The notes: generated by a model not told the origin, from the letters alone. Shown: positions 19,912 to 30,758, numbered from the stretch's first letter. The stretch is DNA of 64,000 bases from Azoarcus sp. L1K30 (GCF_018122735.1 NZ_JAGRRD010000001.1:830382-894381); one strand, 5' to 3'. Numbers and translations are program-made.

Positions 19912-21281
19912 CTTTTCTAGAATATCTGCTTCCATTCGCACTGGCCCTGGGCCTGCTGATCCTGGTGCACGAACTCGGCCACTATCTTGTCGCGCGCTGG
20001 TGCGGTGTCAAGGTGTTGCGCTTCTCGATCGGCTTCGGTAAGCCCCTCCTGGTAAGGCGCGCAGGAGCGGACTCGACCGAATGGGCGCTCGCAGCGTTTC
20101 CGCTCGGCGGTTACGTCAAGATGCTCGACGAACGCGAAGGCACGGTGGCGCCGGAGGAACTGCACCGTGCATTCAACCGCAAGAGCGTATGGCGTCGGTT
20201 CGCCATCGTCGCGGCGGGTCCGCTGGCGAATTTTCTGCTGGCAGTCGTGCTGTACTGGGGCGTTTTTGTCGTCGGCACGGAGGAGCTTCGACCCCGCATC
20301 AGCGTGGTGACAGGCACGGCCGAGGCCACTCCGGCGCAGATGGCGGGATTTGCCGAAGGCGATCTGGTCATCACCGTCAATGATCAGGACATCAAGAGCT
20401 GGCAGGACTTACGCTGGGCCCTGCTGCAACAGGCGCTCGACAGTGGCAGGGTCGTGACGCGGGTACGGACCATCGACGATGTCGATACCATGCGCACGCT
20501 GGATGTAAGCAAACTCAGGATTGACGAAGGGGGCACCGACCTCATTGCGCGCATGGGTCTTAAGCCGTGGCGGCCGGTGATTCCAGCGGTCGTGGGCAAG
20601 CTCGTCGATGGCGGCGCTGCCGCTCGGGCTGGCCTCATGCCCGGCGATGAAATCATTGCAATTGACGGCAACCCCGTCGCGTCCTGGTCGGAAATGGTAG
20701 CGACAGTGAGGCAATCGGCAGGCCGCGAACAGCGCTTCTCGGTCAGGCGCGGCAGCCAGATCATGAGTGTCCCATTGGCACCGGAAGTGGTGACCGAGCA
20801 CGGCGAAACCATCGGTCGTATCGGCGTTGCAGTGGCCGAGCCCTTCAGTGACGGGATGTCGATGTTCACCGAGGTGCGTTACGGCGTGGTCGACGCGATC
20901 CACAGATCGGTCCGCCAGACCTGGGAAACCAGCGTGCTCAGCCTGCAGATGATCGGGCGCATGCTAACCGGTGACGTATCGTGGAAAAACCTGTCGGGGC
21001 CGGTCACGATTGCCGACTATGCCGGCCAGTCGGCCAAGATGGGGCTGAGCCACTACGTCAAGTTCCTCGCGCTGATCAGCATCAGCCTTGGCGTGCTCAA
21101 CCTGCTGCCCATACCGGTGCTGGATGGGGGGCATTTACTGTATTATGTTGTCGAAATCATCAAGGGTGGACCCATTCCAGAGCGTGTCATGGAGATTGGC
21201 CAACAGATCGGCCTGGCGCTTCTCATGATGCTCATGGCGTTTGCTTTCTACAACGACATCAATCGTCTCATCTCCGGCTGA
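19908..21281 (+). CDS. rseP: RIP metalloprotease RseP (site-2 protease)
   Basis: Intramembrane zinc protease that cleaves the anti-sigma factor RseA within the membrane during the sigmaE envelope-stress response and clears signal peptides. The 457-residue protein has the HELGH zinc motif at residues 21-25 in the first membrane segment and the third ligand Asp406 in [12 protein letters not shown]. Two periplasmic PDZ domains lie between about residues 115-300, and the last membrane segments are at about 380-450. The ATG at 19908 overlaps the end of dxr. It lies directly upstream of bamA, as in most proteobacteria, fitting joint control of outer-membrane biogenesis. Confidence 0.97.
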   Translation: MTFLEYLLPFALALGLLILVHELGHYLVARWCGVKVLRFSIGFGKPLLVRRAGADSTEWALAAFPLGGYVKMLDEREGTVAPEELHRAFNRKSVWRRFAIVAAGPLANFLLAVVLYWGVFVVGTEELRPRISVVTGTAEATPAQMAGFAEGDLVITVNDQDIKSWQDLRWALLQQALDSGRVVTRVRTIDDVDTMRTLDVSKLRIDEGGTDLIARMGLKPWRPVIPAVVGKLVDGGAAARAGLMPGDEIIAIDGNPVASWSEMVATVRQSAGREQRFSVRRGSQIMSVPLAPEVVTEHGETIGRIGVAVAEPFSDGMSMFTEVRYGVVDAIHRSVRQTWETSVLSLQMIGRMLTGDVSWKNLSGPVTIADYAGQSAKMGLSHYVKFLALISISLGVLNLLPIPVLDGGHLLYYVVEIIKGGPIPERVMEIGQQIGLALLMMLMAFAFYNDINRLISG

Positions 21282-21289
21282 ATAACCGA

Positions 21290-23617
21290 ATGAATCGCAA
21301 GCGTCTTTCAGGGCTGATCATGGCCCTTTTTGCTTCCTTTCCCGCGTTTGCCTTCGAACCTTTCGTGGTCAAGGATATCCGGGTGGAGGGCATCCAGCGC
21401 ACCGAGGCTGGCACCGTCTTCAACTATCTTCCCGTACGTGTCGGTGACAGATTCGACGAGGATCAGGCTTCGCAGGCCATCAAGGCGCTGTTTGCGACCG
21501 GCTTCTTCAGCGATGTTCGTATCGAGACCGACAATGACGTGCTGCTCGTGCTGGTGGACGAGCGTCCGGCGATTGCCCAGATCGATCTGGTCGGGGTGAA
21601 GGAGTTCGACAAGGATCAGCTGAAGAAGGGCCTGCGCGAGGTCGGCCTGGCCGAATCGCGCATCTTTGACCGCGCGCTGCTGGATCGTGCGGAACAGGAA
21701 CTCAAGCGACAGTACTTGAGCCGCGGCAAGTATGCTGCCGAAGTCACGACCACCGTGACGCCGCTCGAACGCAACCGGGTGTCGATCAACTTTGCGGTCG
21801 AGGAGGGCGATGTCGCCAAGATCGCGCAGATCAATGTCGTCGGCGCCAAGGCCTTCAAGACAGATGACTTGATCGACCTGTTCCAGATGACCACGCCCGG
21901 ATGGCTGACGTGGTACACCAAGAATGACCAGTACTCGCGGCAGAAGCTTGCGGCCGACCTTGAGAACCTGCGGTCCTTCTATCTGAATCAGGGCTATCTG
22001 GATTTCAACATCGACTCGACCCAGGTGTCGATCACCCCGGACAAGAAGGAAATCTACATCACGGTGAATATCACCGAAGGTGAGCAGTACAAGGTGTCCG
22101 GGCTGCGCTTCACCGGCGACCTCATTCTGCCGGAGTCGGAGTATCTTGCGCTCAGCACGGTACATCCGGGCGAGATCTTTTCGCGCGAAAAGCTGACCGA
22201 GACGACCAAGGCGGTTACCGATCGACTCGGAAACGAGGGCTATGCCTTTGCCAACGTCAATGCGGCGCCCGAGGTGGACAAGGCCAAGCGCGAAGTTTCG
22301 TTCACCGTATTCGTCGATCCAGGCCGCCGCGTGTACGTTCGCCGCATCAACGTGGGCGGCAACACCAAGACCCGCGACGAGGTCGTCCGCCGCGAGATGC
22401 GCCAGATGGAAGGTGCCTGGTATGACGCAGCCGCCATCAACCGCTCGCGCGAACGGGTCGACAAGCTCGGCTTTTTTGACGAGGTGACGGTTGAAACCCC
22501 TGCGGTGCCGGGCTCGACCGACCAGGTAGACGTCAATTTCGGTCTGAAAGAAAGGTCGACCGGCAACCTGATGCTGGGTGCGGGCTTTTCCAGTTCCGAC
22601 AGCATCGTGCTGTCGGCATCGATTTCGCAGCAGAACCTGTTTGGCAGCGGTAATGCGATGACCTTGGGGATCAATACCAGCAAGTCGAGCCGTACCCTGG
22701 CGCTGTCGTTTACCAACCCGTACTACACTGTCGATGGCGTCAGCCTGGGCTGGGATCTCTATCACCGCACCTACGATCCGACCGAGTCCTATTCCGTGTC
22801 GCCATACAAGACGGTATCGACCGGTGCCGGACTGCGACTGGGCTACCCTATCGCGGAAGACGACAGTATCAGTTTCGGGCTGGCTGTCGATCGCACGAAA
22901 ATCACAACCTTCGAACGAAGTACCGAACAGTACAAGGAGTTCTGTATCGACTTCGGCTGCAGCGACCCGAGCGGGGTGGGGCAGGTCGAAGTGTCCAGCC
23001 TGCTGCTGAGTGCGGGTTGGGCACGCGACGGTCGTGACAGCTTCATCTATCCTCGCAAGGGCGTCTACCAGCGGGTATACGGCGAGGCTTCCCTGCCGCC
23101 GGGCGATCTGCGCTATGCCAAGCTGAATTATCAGTACCAGCACTGGTTCCCGATCGGCAAGGACTATGCGCTGATGCTCAATGGCGATATCGGCTGGGCA
23201 ACGGGATTCGGGGGCAAGCCCGTGCCGTTCTACAAGAACTTCTATGTGGGCGGCATCGGTTCTGTGCGCGGTTTCGATCAGAGCGCACTGGGACCCAAGG
23301 ATTCCGACGGCGACGCCATCGGCGGTACGCGCAAGGCCGTGGCCAACGCGGAATTCTTCTTCCCGATGCCCGGCTCGGGCAAGGATCGCTCCTTCCGTAT
23401 TTCGACCTTCCTCGATGCTGGCTATGTATGGGGCAAGGATGCGGTCACTGGCAAGGATGATCCGATTCGCTTCGGCGATTTGCGCTACAGCACCGGGCTT
23501 GCCTTCGCCTGGACGTCGCCGATCGGCCCGCTCAAGTTCAGCGTCGGCTTCCCGCTCAAGAAGGAGGCGGGAGATGACACCCAACGCTTCCAGTTCCAGC
23601 TTGGCAGCGTGTTCTGA
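21290..23617 (+). CDS. bamA: Outer-membrane protein assembly factor BamA
   Basis: Central beta-barrel subunit of the BAM complex, which inserts outer-membrane proteins. The 775-residue precursor has a Sec signal ([21 protein letters not shown], cleavage after Ala21), five POTRA domains over about residues 22-420, and a C-terminal 16-strand barrel. The barrel includes the loop-6 region [12 protein letters not shown] with the conserved VRGF motif and a C-terminal aromatic residue in FQLGSVF. The ATG at 21290 lies 8 bases after the rseP stop. An open frame continues far upstream inside rseP, but signal peptide and family length show that extension is not real. Confidence 0.98.
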   Translation: MNRKRLSGLIMALFASFPAFAFEPFVVKDIRVEGIQRTEAGTVFNYLPVRVGDRFDEDQASQAIKALFATGFFSDVRIETDNDVLLVLVDERPAIAQIDLVGVKEFDKDQLKKGLREVGLAESRIFDRALLDRAEQELKRQYLSRGKYAAEVTTTVTPLERNRVSINFAVEEGDVAKIAQINVVGAKAFKTDDLIDLFQMTTPGWLTWYTKNDQYSRQKLAADLENLRSFYLNQGYLDFNIDSTQVSITPDKKEIYITVNITEGEQYKVSGLRFTGDLILPESEYLALSTVHPGEIFSREKLTETTKAVTDRLGNEGYAFANVNAAPEVDKAKREVSFTVFVDPGRRVYVRRINVGGNTKTRDEVVRREMRQMEGAWYDAAAINRSRERVDKLGFFDEVTVETPAVPGSTDQVDVNFGLKERSTGNLMLGAGFSSSDSIVLSASISQQNLFGSGNAMTLGINTSKSSRTLALSFTNPYYTVDGVSLGWDLYHRTYDPTESYSVSPYKTVSTGAGLRLGYPIAEDDSISFGLAVDRTKITTFERSTEQYKEFCIDFGCSDPSGVGQVEVSSLLLSAGWARDGRDSFIYPRKGVYQRVYGEASLPPGDLRYAKLNYQYQHWFPIGKDYALMLNGDIGWATGFGGKPVPFYKNFYVGGIGSVRGFDQSALGPKDSDGDAIGGTRKAVANAEFFFPMPGSGKDRSFRISTFLDAGYVWGKDAVTGKDDPIRFGDLRYSTGLAFAWTSPIGPLKFSVGFPLKKEAGDDTQRFQFQLGSVF

Positions 23618-23648
23618 CCGGACACCCGGATTTTTTGTGGAGACACAT

Positions 23649-24149
23649 GTGAAAGTCAGTACTCTTTCGGTGATCGCGGTCGCAGCGATGAGTTTCACTC
23701 AGTTGGCAGCCGCTGAAACCAAGATCGGTTTCGTCAATTCAGATCGCGTGATGCGTGAAGCGGGTCCGGCCGTGCGGGCTCAGCAGCGCCTCGAGAAGGA
23801 ATTCGAGAAGCGCGATCAGGAAATGCAGCGCATGGCCAAGGACCTGCAGGCTCTGCAGGAGGACCTGGAGCGCAATGGTATGACCATGGCCGAAACCGAT
23901 CGGCGCAACAAGGAGCGTGCGTTCAACGACCTGAACCGCGATTTCCAGCGCAAGCAACGTGAGTTCCGCGAGGACCTCAATCAGCGTCGCAACGAAGAGC
24001 TTGCGTCCGTGCTCGACAAGGCCAATCGTACAGTGAAGCAGATCGCCGAAGCCGAGAAGTTCGACATCATCCTGCAGGAAGCCGTCTACGCCAGCCCGCG
24101 CATCGATATCACGGACAAGGTGGTCAAGGCCCTGTCCGAGGCCAAGTAA
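23649..24149 (+). CDS. skp: Periplasmic chaperone Skp/OmpH
   Basis: Trimeric jellyfish-shaped chaperone that holds unfolded outer-membrane proteins on their way to BAM. The 166-residue precursor has a signal peptide with cleavage after Ala22 (LAAA/ETK), then [16 protein letters not shown] and a long charged coiled coil (about residues 45-120), the tentacle region. The start is GTG at 23649: the ATG two bases before it runs straight into a stop in its own frame, and GGAG at 23638-23641 is correctly spaced. It lies between bamA and lpxD, the standard order. Confidence 0.93.
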   Translation: MKVSTLSVIAVAAMSFTQLAAAETKIGFVNSDRVMREAGPAVRAQQRLEKEFEKRDQEMQRMAKDLQALQEDLERNGMTMAETDRRNKERAFNDLNRDFQRKQREFREDLNQRRNEELASVLDKANRTVKQIAEAEKFDIILQEAVYASPRIDITDKVVKALSEAK

Positions 24150-24163
24150 GGGCAAGGTCCGCG

Positions 24164-25189
24164 ATGATGCGCCTGGACGCGCTGGTCTCGAGCTTGGGCG
24201 GAGAACTCGTCGGTGACGGCAGCATCAACGTGGGGCGGGTTGCGACGCTCGATCAGGCAGGAGAGGGCGATCTCTCCTTCGTCGCCAATCCGAAGTATCT
24301 TGCACAGCTGAAATCCAGTCGTGCCGCTGCGGTGATCGTGGGGAGGAAGGCACGTGACGCAGTCACCGACCGGCCGCGAATCGTAGCTGACGATCCCTAT
24401 CTCTACTTCGCCCGGGTCGCGCGGCTGTTCAATCCGCCCCCCGCAGTCGCGGGTGGGGTACATCTGCTCGCAGCCGTGTCGTGCACCGTTCCGGCTTCGG
24501 TCGCGATCGGGGCTGGCGCGGTGGTGGAAGAAGGGGTCGTACTTGGTGAGGGCGTCTCCATCGGCGCCGGCGCCTATATCGGGCGAGAGGTGTGCATCGG
24601 CGCAAACACCCGGATTGCACCGAGAACCACGATATATGACGGATGTCTGATCGGTACCGACTGCATCATCCATGCCGGCGCGGTGATCGGCTCCGACGGC
24701 TTCGGATTTGCGCGCGAGCGCGAGGGCAGCTGGGTGAAGATTCCCCAGGTTGGTCGGGTGGTGATCGGGAACGATGTCGAGATCGGTGCCAATACCACCA
24801 TCGATCGGGGCGCACTTGACGACACCGTGATCGGAAACGGGGTCAAGATCGACAACCAGATCCAGATCGGCCATAACGTGCGCATCGGCGATTACACGGC
24901 GATTGCCGGCTGTGTCGGGATCGCGGGCAGCACGCGCATCGGTGCGCGGTGCATGATCGGCGGGCAGGCAGGCATCATCGGCCACCTCACCATCGCTGAC
25001 GACGTCGTTATTTCCGCCGGCACGCTCGTCACCAAGTCCATTCGTCAGCCCGGCGTATATACCGCCAACCTGCCCGTGCAGGGGCATGGTGACTGGGTCA
25101 AAAACTTTGCGCATCTGCGCCATCTCGACGCGCTCGTGGATAGAATACGCGCCCTCGAACAACGCCTGGACAATCAGGCCAAAAGCTGA
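24164..25189 (+). CDS. lpxD: UDP-3-O-(3-hydroxyacyl)glucosamine N-acyltransferase
   Basis: Third step of lipid A synthesis: transfers a 3-hydroxyacyl chain from ACP to the amino group of UDP-3-O-acyl-glucosamine. The 341-residue protein has an N-terminal uridine-binding domain (LGGELVGDG to about residue 100), then a left-handed beta helix of hexapeptide repeats (about 105-300) with the catalytic His237 in QIGHNVRIG, and a C-terminal helix that includes RIRALEQRL. It is followed five bases later by fabZ. Confidence 0.98.
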   Translation: MMRLDALVSSLGGELVGDGSINVGRVATLDQAGEGDLSFVANPKYLAQLKSSRAAAVIVGRKARDAVTDRPRIVADDPYLYFARVARLFNPPPAVAGGVHLLAAVSCTVPASVAIGAGAVVEEGVVLGEGVSIGAGAYIGREVCIGANTRIAPRTTIYDGCLIGTDCIIHAGAVIGSDGFGFAREREGSWVKIPQVGRVVIGNDVEIGANTTIDRGALDDTVIGNGVKIDNQIQIGHNVRIGDYTAIAGCVGIAGSTRIGARCMIGGQAGIIGHLTIADDVVISAGTLVTKSIRQPGVYTANLPVQGHGDWVKNFAHLRHLDALVDRIRALEQRLDNQAKS

Positions 25190-25194
25190 ACGCC

Positions 25195-25632
25195 ATGGAC
25201 ATCAACGAAATTCTTCAGTACCTGCCGCATCGCTATCCCTTCCTGCTGGTTGACCGGGTGCTCGAACTCGAGGAAAACAAACGCATTCTGGCGCTGAAGA
25301 ACGTGACCATGAACGAACCGTTCTTTCCCGGTCATTTCCCGCATCACCCGGTGATGCCGGGGGTGCTCATCGTCGAGGCGATGGCGCAGGCGGCCGCACT
25401 GCTGTCGTTCAAGAGCATGGGCGTGAAACCGGACGAGAATTCCGTCGTGTACTTCGCCGGTATCGACAATGTCCGCTTCAAGCGTCCCGTGGTCCCGGGT
25501 GATCAGCTGATATTCGATGTCGAGATTACGCAGAGCAAACGCAACATATACAAATACAAGGGCGTGGCTAGGGTTGGCGACCAGGTGGCTACCGAAGCCG
25601 AACTGATGTGCGCGCTCAAGACGCTGTCATGA
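25195..25632 (+). CDS. fabZ: 3-hydroxyacyl-ACP dehydratase FabZ
   Basis: Dehydrates 3-hydroxyacyl-ACP in fatty acid elongation and thereby competes with LpxA and LpxD for the same substrate. The 145-residue hot-dog-fold protein shows [13 protein letters not shown] at the start and the catalytic pair His47 and Glu61 in the block [20 protein letters not shown]. The stop overlaps the lpxA start (ATGA), so the balance between fatty acid and lipid A synthesis may be set by coupled translation. Confidence 0.98.
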   Translation: MDINEILQYLPHRYPFLLVDRVLELEENKRILALKNVTMNEPFFPGHFPHHPVMPGVLIVEAMAQAAALLSFKSMGVKPDENSVVYFAGIDNVRFKRPVVPGDQLIFDVEITQSKRNIYKYKGVARVGDQVATEAELMCALKTLS

Positions 25633-26399
25633 TTCACCCGACTGCCATCATTCACCCAGGCGCGCAGCTTGGGAGCAATGTGACGATTGGTGCATATTCG
25701 CTCGTTGGCGAGCATGTCGTCATCGGAGATGGAAGCCGTATCGGACCGCACGTGGTGATCGAGGGCCGCACCACGATCGGTCGCGACAACGAGATCTTCC
25801 AGTTCTGTTCGATCGGTGCGCAGCCGCAGGACAAGAAATACGACGAGGAGCCGACCCGGCTCGAGATTGGTGATCGCAACACCATCCGCGAATTCTGCTC
25901 GTTCAACGTCGGCACCAGCCAGGATGCCCATGTGACCCGCATCGGCAATGACAACTGGATCATGGCGTATGTGCACGTGGCGCACGACTGCCAGGTCGGC
26001 AACAATACGATTTTCGCCAACAATGCGACCCTGGCGGGTCATGTGCACGTTGGCGACTGGGCCATTCTTGGCGGTTTTACCGGCGTGCATCAGTTCGTGA
26101 GGGTCGGCGCACACAGCTTCTGTGGCGTCGGCACCGTGCTGCTGCAGGACTTGCCGCCGTGCGTCACCGTATCGGGCAACCCCGCCGCGCCGCACGGCAT
26201 CAATAGCGAGGGCCTGCGCCGCCGCGGTTTTTCGGCCGAAGGCATCGCGGCAATCAAACGTGCATACCGGCTGCTGTATCGATCCGGCCTGCGGCTCGAA
26301 GAGGCCAGGGAGCAGATTGCCGCGCTCGCTGCCGAGCATGCCGAGGTCCAGCCTTTCGCCGATTTCATCAGCGAGTCCGGTCGCGGTCTGGTGCGCTGA
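25629..26399 (+). CDS. lpxA: Acyl-ACP--UDP-N-acetylglucosamine O-acyltransferase
   Basis: First step of lipid A synthesis, adding a 3-hydroxyacyl chain to the 3-hydroxyl of UDP-GlcNAc. The 256-residue trimeric enzyme starts [15 protein letters not shown] and is built of hexapeptide repeats over about residues 1-185; the catalytic base is His119 in [12 protein letters not shown]-terminal helical domain ends the protein. The ATG at 25629 overlaps the fabZ stop. The acyl-chain length used cannot be told with confidence from the sequence alone. Confidence 0.98.
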   Translation: MIHPTAIIHPGAQLGSNVTIGAYSLVGEHVVIGDGSRIGPHVVIEGRTTIGRDNEIFQFCSIGAQPQDKKYDEEPTRLEIGDRNTIREFCSFNVGTSQDAHVTRIGNDNWIMAYVHVAHDCQVGNNTIFANNATLAGHVHVGDWAILGGFTGVHQFVRVGAHSFCGVGTVLLQDLPPCVTVSGNPAAPHGINSEGLRRRGFSAEGIAAIKRAYRLLYRSGLRLEEAREQIAALAAEHAEVQPFADFISESGRGLVR

Positions 26400-26403
26400 A
26401 ACC

Positions 26404-27555
26404 ATGCCACCGAGAATTGCCATGGTGGCCGGAGAAGCCTCCGGCGATCTGCTTGCCAGTCATCTCATCCGAGCCATTCGCCGCCATCTTCCACAGGCCG
26501 AGTTCTACGGTATTGGCGGCCCCAAGATGCAGGCCGAAGGTTTCAAGGCCCTGTGGTCGTCCGAGCGACTGGCCGTGCATGGCTATGTCGACGCGCTCAA
26601 GCGCTACCGTGAATTGTCGGCCATCCGTAAGAAGTTGCTGGCGGAGATCCGGCGCGAGCGGCCTGCAGCCTTCATCGGCGTTGATGCCCCCGACTTCAAT
26701 TTGTGGCTCGAAGGCCGGGTCAAGCACGCTGGCATTGCTGCGATCCATTTCGTGAGCCCGTCGATCTGGGCCTGGCGCGGCGGGCGGATCAAGATGATTG
26801 CACGCTCGGTCAGTCGCATGCTGTGCCTGTTTCCATTCGAGACGCCGATCTACGACAAGGCGGGCGTTCCCGCCACCTTCGTGGGTCATCCACTGGCCGA
26901 CGTGTTTCCCCTCCATCCCGACCGTGCGGCCGCACGCGAGCGACTGAACGTGCCGGACACTGGCCCCGTCATCGCGCTGTTGCCGGGCAGCAGGCAGTCG
27001 GAGGTGCGCAATCTTGCCGATACCTTCATCGGCGCAGCCAGTCTGCTGGCGCAGCGTCATCCCGACGCGGTGTTCCTGGTGCCACTGGCGACGCGTGAGA
27101 CGCGGGATCTGTTCGAAGAGGCCTTGCGCAGGAACGACGCGACGGAACATCCGATCCGGATGCTGTTCGGGCACGCGGTCGATGCGATGACTGCAGCCGA
27201 CGTGGTGCTGGTGGCGAGCGGGACCGCGTCGCTTGAGGCCGCCTTGCTCAAACGCCCGATGGTCATCAGCTACCGCATGGGGAAATGGCAGTATCGATTG
27301 ATGAAACGCATGGCCTACCTGCCATGGGTTGGTTTGCCCAATATCCTGTGCGGAGAATCGCTGGTCGACGAACTGCTTCAGGATGAGGCGACCCCGATCA
27401 AGCTGGCCGATGCACTCGAGCGCTGGCTGCTCGACCCCGCTGCGTGCGCGGCCCTGGCCGAGCGCTTCACTGCGCTCCACCTGACATTGCGGCAGAACAC
27501 CGCGGACAAGGCGGCAGACGCGATCCTGCCCTACTTGCAAGCCAGGGCGGGCTGA
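26404..27555 (+). CDS. lpxB: Lipid-A-disaccharide synthase
   Basis: GT-B-type glycosyltransferase of family GT19 that joins UDP-2,3-diacylglucosamine and lipid X to the lipid A disaccharide at the inner face of the membrane. The 383-residue product has the N-terminal motif MVAGEASGDLLASHLI, GIGGPKMQAEG, FVSPSIWAWR and the C-terminal donor-binding part VALLPGSRQSE-type block (IALLPGSRQSEVRNL). The ATG at 26404 lies four bases after lpxA; the frame is open further upstream inside lpxA but is not conserved there. The rnhB start follows three bases after the stop. Confidence 0.97.
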   Translation: MPPRIAMVAGEASGDLLASHLIRAIRRHLPQAEFYGIGGPKMQAEGFKALWSSERLAVHGYVDALKRYRELSAIRKKLLAEIRRERPAAFIGVDAPDFNLWLEGRVKHAGIAAIHFVSPSIWAWRGGRIKMIARSVSRMLCLFPFETPIYDKAGVPATFVGHPLADVFPLHPDRAAARERLNVPDTGPVIALLPGSRQSEVRNLADTFIGAASLLAQRHPDAVFLVPLATRETRDLFEEALRRNDATEHPIRMLFGHAVDAMTAADVVLVASGTASLEAALLKRPMVISYRMGKWQYRLMKRMAYLPWVGLPNILCGESLVDELLQDEATPIKLADALERWLLDPAACAALAERFTALHLTLRQNTADKAADAILPYLQARAG

Positions 27556-27558
27556 GTC

Positions 27559-28173
27559 GTGTCCGAAACGGCTCGCATGCATCTGGTCTGCGGCGTCGAT
27601 GAAGCCGGGCGCGGTCCCTTGTGCGGCGCCGTCGTCGCTGCAGCGGTGATCCTCGATCCGGCACGGCCGATCGACGGACTCGCGGACTCCAAGAAGCTCA
27701 CCGAACGCGCTCGCGACCGTCTTGCCCCCTTGATCCGTGAACGTGCGCTGGCATGGGCGGTGGCCGAGGCGTCGGTGGAGGAGATTGATCGCCTCAACAT
27801 CCTGCATGCGAGCATGTTGGCCATGAAGAGAGCCGTGGAGGCATTGCCGTTGATGGCACACGAAGCGCTCATCGATGGCAATCGCTGCCCTCAGCTTGCG
27901 ATTCCAGCGCGCGCCATCGTCCAGGGCGACAGCCTCGAACCCGCCATTTCAGCCGCGTCGATCCTGGCCAAGACCGTCCGCGATGCGCAGATGTGCGCGC
28001 TCGACCGGGAATTTCCCCAGTATGGTCTTGCCGCGCACAAGGGCTATCCGACGGCGGCACATCTGGCGGCGATCCGCCGCTTTGGCGTGCAGACGTTCTA
28101 CCGCCGCAGCTTCGGCCCGGTACGGAAAATTCTCGACAACCCGCCCTTGTGGGTGGACGGAGACGACACGTGA
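27559..28173 (+). CDS. rnhB: Ribonuclease HII
   Basis: Removes ribonucleotides embedded in DNA by cutting RNA:DNA hybrids. The 204-residue protein contains the type II signature [13 protein letters not shown], with catalytic Asp14 and Glu15, plus the later acidic residues in LIDGNRCP and in the KTVRDAQM region. It begins with GTG at 27559; an ATG at 27577 seven codons later is possible. The lpxB-rnhB adjacency is the standard end of this cluster. Its stop overlaps the next gene by four bases (GTGA). Confidence 0.96.
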   Translation: MSETARMHLVCGVDEAGRGPLCGAVVAAAVILDPARPIDGLADSKKLTERARDRLAPLIRERALAWAVAEASVEEIDRLNILHASMLAMKRAVEALPLMAHEALIDGNRCPQLAIPARAIVQGDSLEPAISAASILAKTVRDAQMCALDREFPQYGLAAHKGYPTAAHLAAIRRFGVQTFYRRSFGPVRKILDNPPLWVDGDDT

Positions 28174-28625
28174 CTGCTCACCATCTGATGCTCTTCCTCC
28201 ACCTCTGCGGGGTCATCGTCTGGGTCGGGGGGATGGTTTTCGCGTGGGGCTGCCTTCGACCGGCGGCCCTGCAGCTGGCGCCAGACAAGCGGCTTTCACT
28301 GTGGGCCGGGGTGTTGCAGACCTTCTTTCGCATGGTCTGGGTATCGATTGCGCTGATCATGCTGTCCGGGATCGCGATGCTGGTCGAGGTCGGCTTCGCC
28401 CGCGCTCCGATCGCGTGGCACATGATGCTGCTGACCGGAATGGTCATGATCGGCGTCTTCATCTCGATCTGGTTCGGTCCCTGGCGCGCGCTGCAGGAGG
28501 CGGTCGGCGCTGAAAACTGGGCCCGCGCCGCGGTAGCAATGAATACGATCCGGCAGCGGGTGGGGTTCAATCTTGGCCTTGGGCTGCTGACGACCGCGCT
28601 GGCCACCCTCGGCCTGGGTCTCTGA
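28170..28625 (+). CDS. CopD-like integral membrane protein, function unassigned
   Basis: 151 residues with four hydrophobic segments at about residues 5-27, 45-67, 78-100 and 128-150, joined by short loops. The histidines near the start ([21 protein letters not shown]) and the later WHMMLL resemble CopD/DUF-type four-helix membrane proteins that may bind heme or copper; the match is by pattern only. The GTG at 28170 overlaps the rnhB stop; an ATG at 28188 is the alternative. The following methyltransferase gene starts one base after the stop, so all three may be cotranscribed. I do not assign a substrate. Confidence 0.7.
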   Translation: MTAHHLMLFLHLCGVIVWVGGMVFAWGCLRPAALQLAPDKRLSLWAGVLQTFFRMVWVSIALIMLSGIAMLVEVGFARAPIAWHMMLLTGMVMIGVFISIWFGPWRALQEAVGAENWARAAVAMNTIRQRVGFNLGLGLLTTALATLGLGL

Positions 28626-28626
28626 C

Positions 28627-29430
28627 GTGGCACTCGGCCTGGAGCTGCTCAGTTCGCGCGATAACCCGCGGGTCAAGCACCTCCGCGCGCTCGGCAGCAG
28701 CGCACGGGACCGGCGCAAGTTCGGCGAAACCATCCTCGATGGCGCCCATCTGATTGAGGCCGCGTGCCAGGCCGGCATGCCGCTGAAGGCGGTTTTCGTC
28801 TCTCCGTCGGGCATGGAGAATCAGGAAATCGCCGATCTGGTGGCGGCGCTGCCTGCGACGGTACCGGTGACTGCACTCGTTGACGTGCTATTCGCCCATG
28901 TCAGTCCGGTCGATACGCCATCAGGCATCCTGGCGCTGATCGATCTGCCGGGCGGCACGACACGCCTCCCCGATGCCAGTGTCTCGCTGATCGTCCTCGA
29001 CGCCGTGCAGGACCCGGGAAATCTGGGCACCATCCTGCGGACGGCCGCCGCAGCAGGTATCGGCACTGCCTGGCTGACGCCCGGCTGTGCCCAGGCCTGG
29101 TCGCCGCGGGTGCTGCGTGCTGGCATGGGAGCGCATTTCCGCATCGACATCGCAGAGCAGGTCGATGCGCTGCAGGCACTTGCCGGCTTTTCCGGAAAGG
29201 TACTGGCCACCGGGCTGAGCGAAACCGCGTGCTCCCTGTATGCGCTGGATCTGAACGGTCCGATCGCATGGCTGTTCGGCGCCGAGGGTCTGGGCGTCTC
29301 GCCAGCCCTGTTCGAGCGCGCTGACCAGATCGTGACGATTCCGATGGCGGCGGGAATTGAATCCCTTAATGTCGGCGCCGCTGCCGCAGTGTGTCTGTTC
29401 GAACAGTATCGCCAACGCAAGAGCCCTTAG
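28627..29430 (+). CDS. TrmH/SpoU family RNA 2'-O-methyltransferase
   Basis: SPOUT-fold methyltransferase of 267 residues, expected to methylate the 2'-hydroxyl of a ribose in rRNA or tRNA. An N-terminal substrate-binding domain (about residues 1-90, with SRDNPRVKHLRAL) is followed by the knotted catalytic domain with its three motifs: LDAVQDPGNLGTILRTAAA, LFGAEGLGVSP and IPMAAGIESLNVGAAAAVC. The arrangement resembles RlmB/TsnR proteins. The exact target nucleotide cannot be inferred. Translation starts at GTG 28627, one base after the preceding gene's stop. Confidence 0.9.
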   Translation: MALGLELLSSRDNPRVKHLRALGSSARDRRKFGETILDGAHLIEAACQAGMPLKAVFVSPSGMENQEIADLVAALPATVPVTALVDVLFAHVSPVDTPSGILALIDLPGGTTRLPDASVSLIVLDAVQDPGNLGTILRTAAAAGIGTAWLTPGCAQAWSPRVLRAGMGAHFRIDIAEQVDALQALAGFSGKVLATGLSETACSLYALDLNGPIAWLFGAEGLGVSPALFERADQIVTIPMAAGIESLNVGAAAAVCLFEQYRQRKSP

Positions 29431-29594
29431 CCACGCGTAGATTGCCCCCGGTGTGGCGCCAGCTGTTCGACCTCAGTCGTGAGTTAGATCACGGACGCTG
29501 ACAATGACGGCGTTGTAATGTGCGCTGGGAAAAAAGAGAAGTGCATCACAGCACTCCGGCACCATATCCACCCAGCATCGAGGAGACAGAACCG

Positions 29595-30080
29595 ATGTCC
29601 ATCTTCGCCAAGACCCCGAAGGGGCACGAAGAGATTGAAACCCGCAGCGGCGGACTGCATCCGCGCATGCGCCGTCTGCTGATCCTGATCGACGGCGTGC
29701 GCGCGACCGAAGCGCTTGCGTCAATGCTCAACGACGGCCGTTTCGAAGAGACCCTCGCCGGCCTCGAGGCCGAGGGATACATCGAGCGAGCAGTCGGCTC
29801 GCCGCCAGTGACCAGCGCCGAAAGCGTCTCGATGCCGGCAGTCACGCCCGCTCCCGGCGGCGAAGGGCAACTCGAACTCGCACGCAACTTCATGATGAAT
29901 ACGCTCAAGGCGTTCAACGGCCCCTACAACAAGCTCAGCCTGATGCAGCGCATCCATGGCTGCAGCAATCGCGAAGAACTGCAGGCCCTGTTTGCCGACT
30001 GGCTGAGTTCGATCAACGAGACTCATGCCGGCCGCAAGCGCGCCGAGGAACTCACCGAGCGCCTGCAGGCCGTGATGTAG
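29595..30080 (+). CDS. Unrecognised 161-residue protein
   Basis: I do not recognise a named family. The N-terminal part (about residues 17-65) reads like a small winged-helix or helix-turn-helix module: RMRRLLILIDGVRATEALASML followed by EETLAGLEAEGYIE. It is linked by a Pro-, Ser- and Val-rich stretch (about 70-95) to a helical C-terminal half with ARNFMMNTLKAFNGPY. There is no signal peptide or membrane segment. The start at 29595 is supported by AGGAG just upstream (29580-29584) and by an unconserved look of the in-frame sequence before it. It follows the SpoU gene after 164 bases and converges on bioD with only three bases between the stops. Confidence 0.75.
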   Translation: MSIFAKTPKGHEEIETRSGGLHPRMRRLLILIDGVRATEALASMLNDGRFEETLAGLEAEGYIERAVGSPPVTSAESVSMPAVTPAPGGEGQLELARNFMMNTLKAFNGPYNKLSLMQRIHGCSNREELQALFADWLSSINETHAGRKRAEELTERLQAVM

Positions 30081-30083
30081 CGC

Positions 30084-30758
30084 TCAGCGCGGCAGGCTCA
30101 CGAGGTGCGCCACGGCAGACGCATCAGCGTTTTCGACGTACGGCAGCACGGCGAGCGGGGCCCCGAGGCGTGAGCTGAGGGCATCGAGATTCTGTTGCAG
30201 GCGCAACATGGCCGGATCGATGCAATTGGCGATCCATCCGGCGAACGCCAGCCCGCGATGACGGATGGCGTCCGCGGTGAGAAGGGCATGGTTGATGCAA
30301 CCCAGCCGCATGCCGACGACGAGGATGACCGGCAGCGCCAGCTCGCAGGCCAGATCGGCACTGTCGTAGTCGGGACCGAGTGGCACCCGGAATCCGCCCA
30401 CGCCCTCGACGAATAAGCAGTCCGCGCTGCGGGACAATTGCTCGAAACGGTCCACGATGCGCCGGGGATCGATACTGATGCCTTCCTCGCTTGCAGCGAT
30501 ATGTGGCGCAATCGGGGTGAGCAGGCAGTAGGGGTTGATCAGGTCGAGGCCCGGATCGAAACTGCCCGCGCGGCGCAGGATGGCCGCGTCCTCGTTGATG
30601 CGGACGCCCTCAACCACCTCGGCGCCTGCGGCCACCGGCTTCATGCCCAGTGCGCGCAAGCCCTGACTGCGCGCGGCGTGAATCAATGCTGCAGTGGCGA
30701 AGGTCTTGCCGACCCCGGTGTCGGTTCCGGCAATGAAGTAGGCATGGCAATGCGTCAT
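30084..30758 (-). CDS. bioD: ATP-dependent dethiobiotin synthetase
   Basis: Closes the ureido ring of dethiobiotin from 7,8-diaminopelargonate, CO2 and ATP, the penultimate step of biotin synthesis. The 224-residue protein has the P-loop GTDTGVGKT at residues 11-19, the KPVAAGAE substrate block near residue 40 and VEGVGGFRVPL (Walker B-like) near residue 115. It is the last gene of bioA-F-H-C-D, its start overlapping the bioC stop by four bases. No terminator was recognised in the three bases to the convergent gene, so transcripts may overlap. Confidence 0.97.
   Translation of the reverse strand: MTHCHAYFIAGTDTGVGKTFATAALIHAARSQGLRALGMKPVAAGAEVVEGVRINEDAAILRRAGSFDPGLDLINPYCLLTPIAPHIAASEEGISIDPRRIVDRFEQLSRSADCLFVEGVGGFRVPLGPDYDSADLACELALPVILVVGMRLGCINHALLTADAIRHRGLAFAGWIANCIDPAMLRLQQNLDALSSRLGAPLAVLPYVENADASAVAHLVSLPR

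Noticed and set aside
19915-19921. TCTAGAAT near the start of rseP as a promoter
   Set aside because: It lies inside the rseP coding sequence just after the ATG, lacks the TG extension and a -35, and the next gene (bamA) is over 1.3 kb away.
20981-21289. Long 5' extension of bamA within rseP
   Set aside because: Overlaps a conserved protease in another frame, and the Sec signal peptide shows the start at 21290.
25141-25146. TAGAAT at the end of lpxD as promoter for fabZ
   Set aside because: No TG extension or -35, and the gene pair is separated by only five bases within an operon; probably chance.
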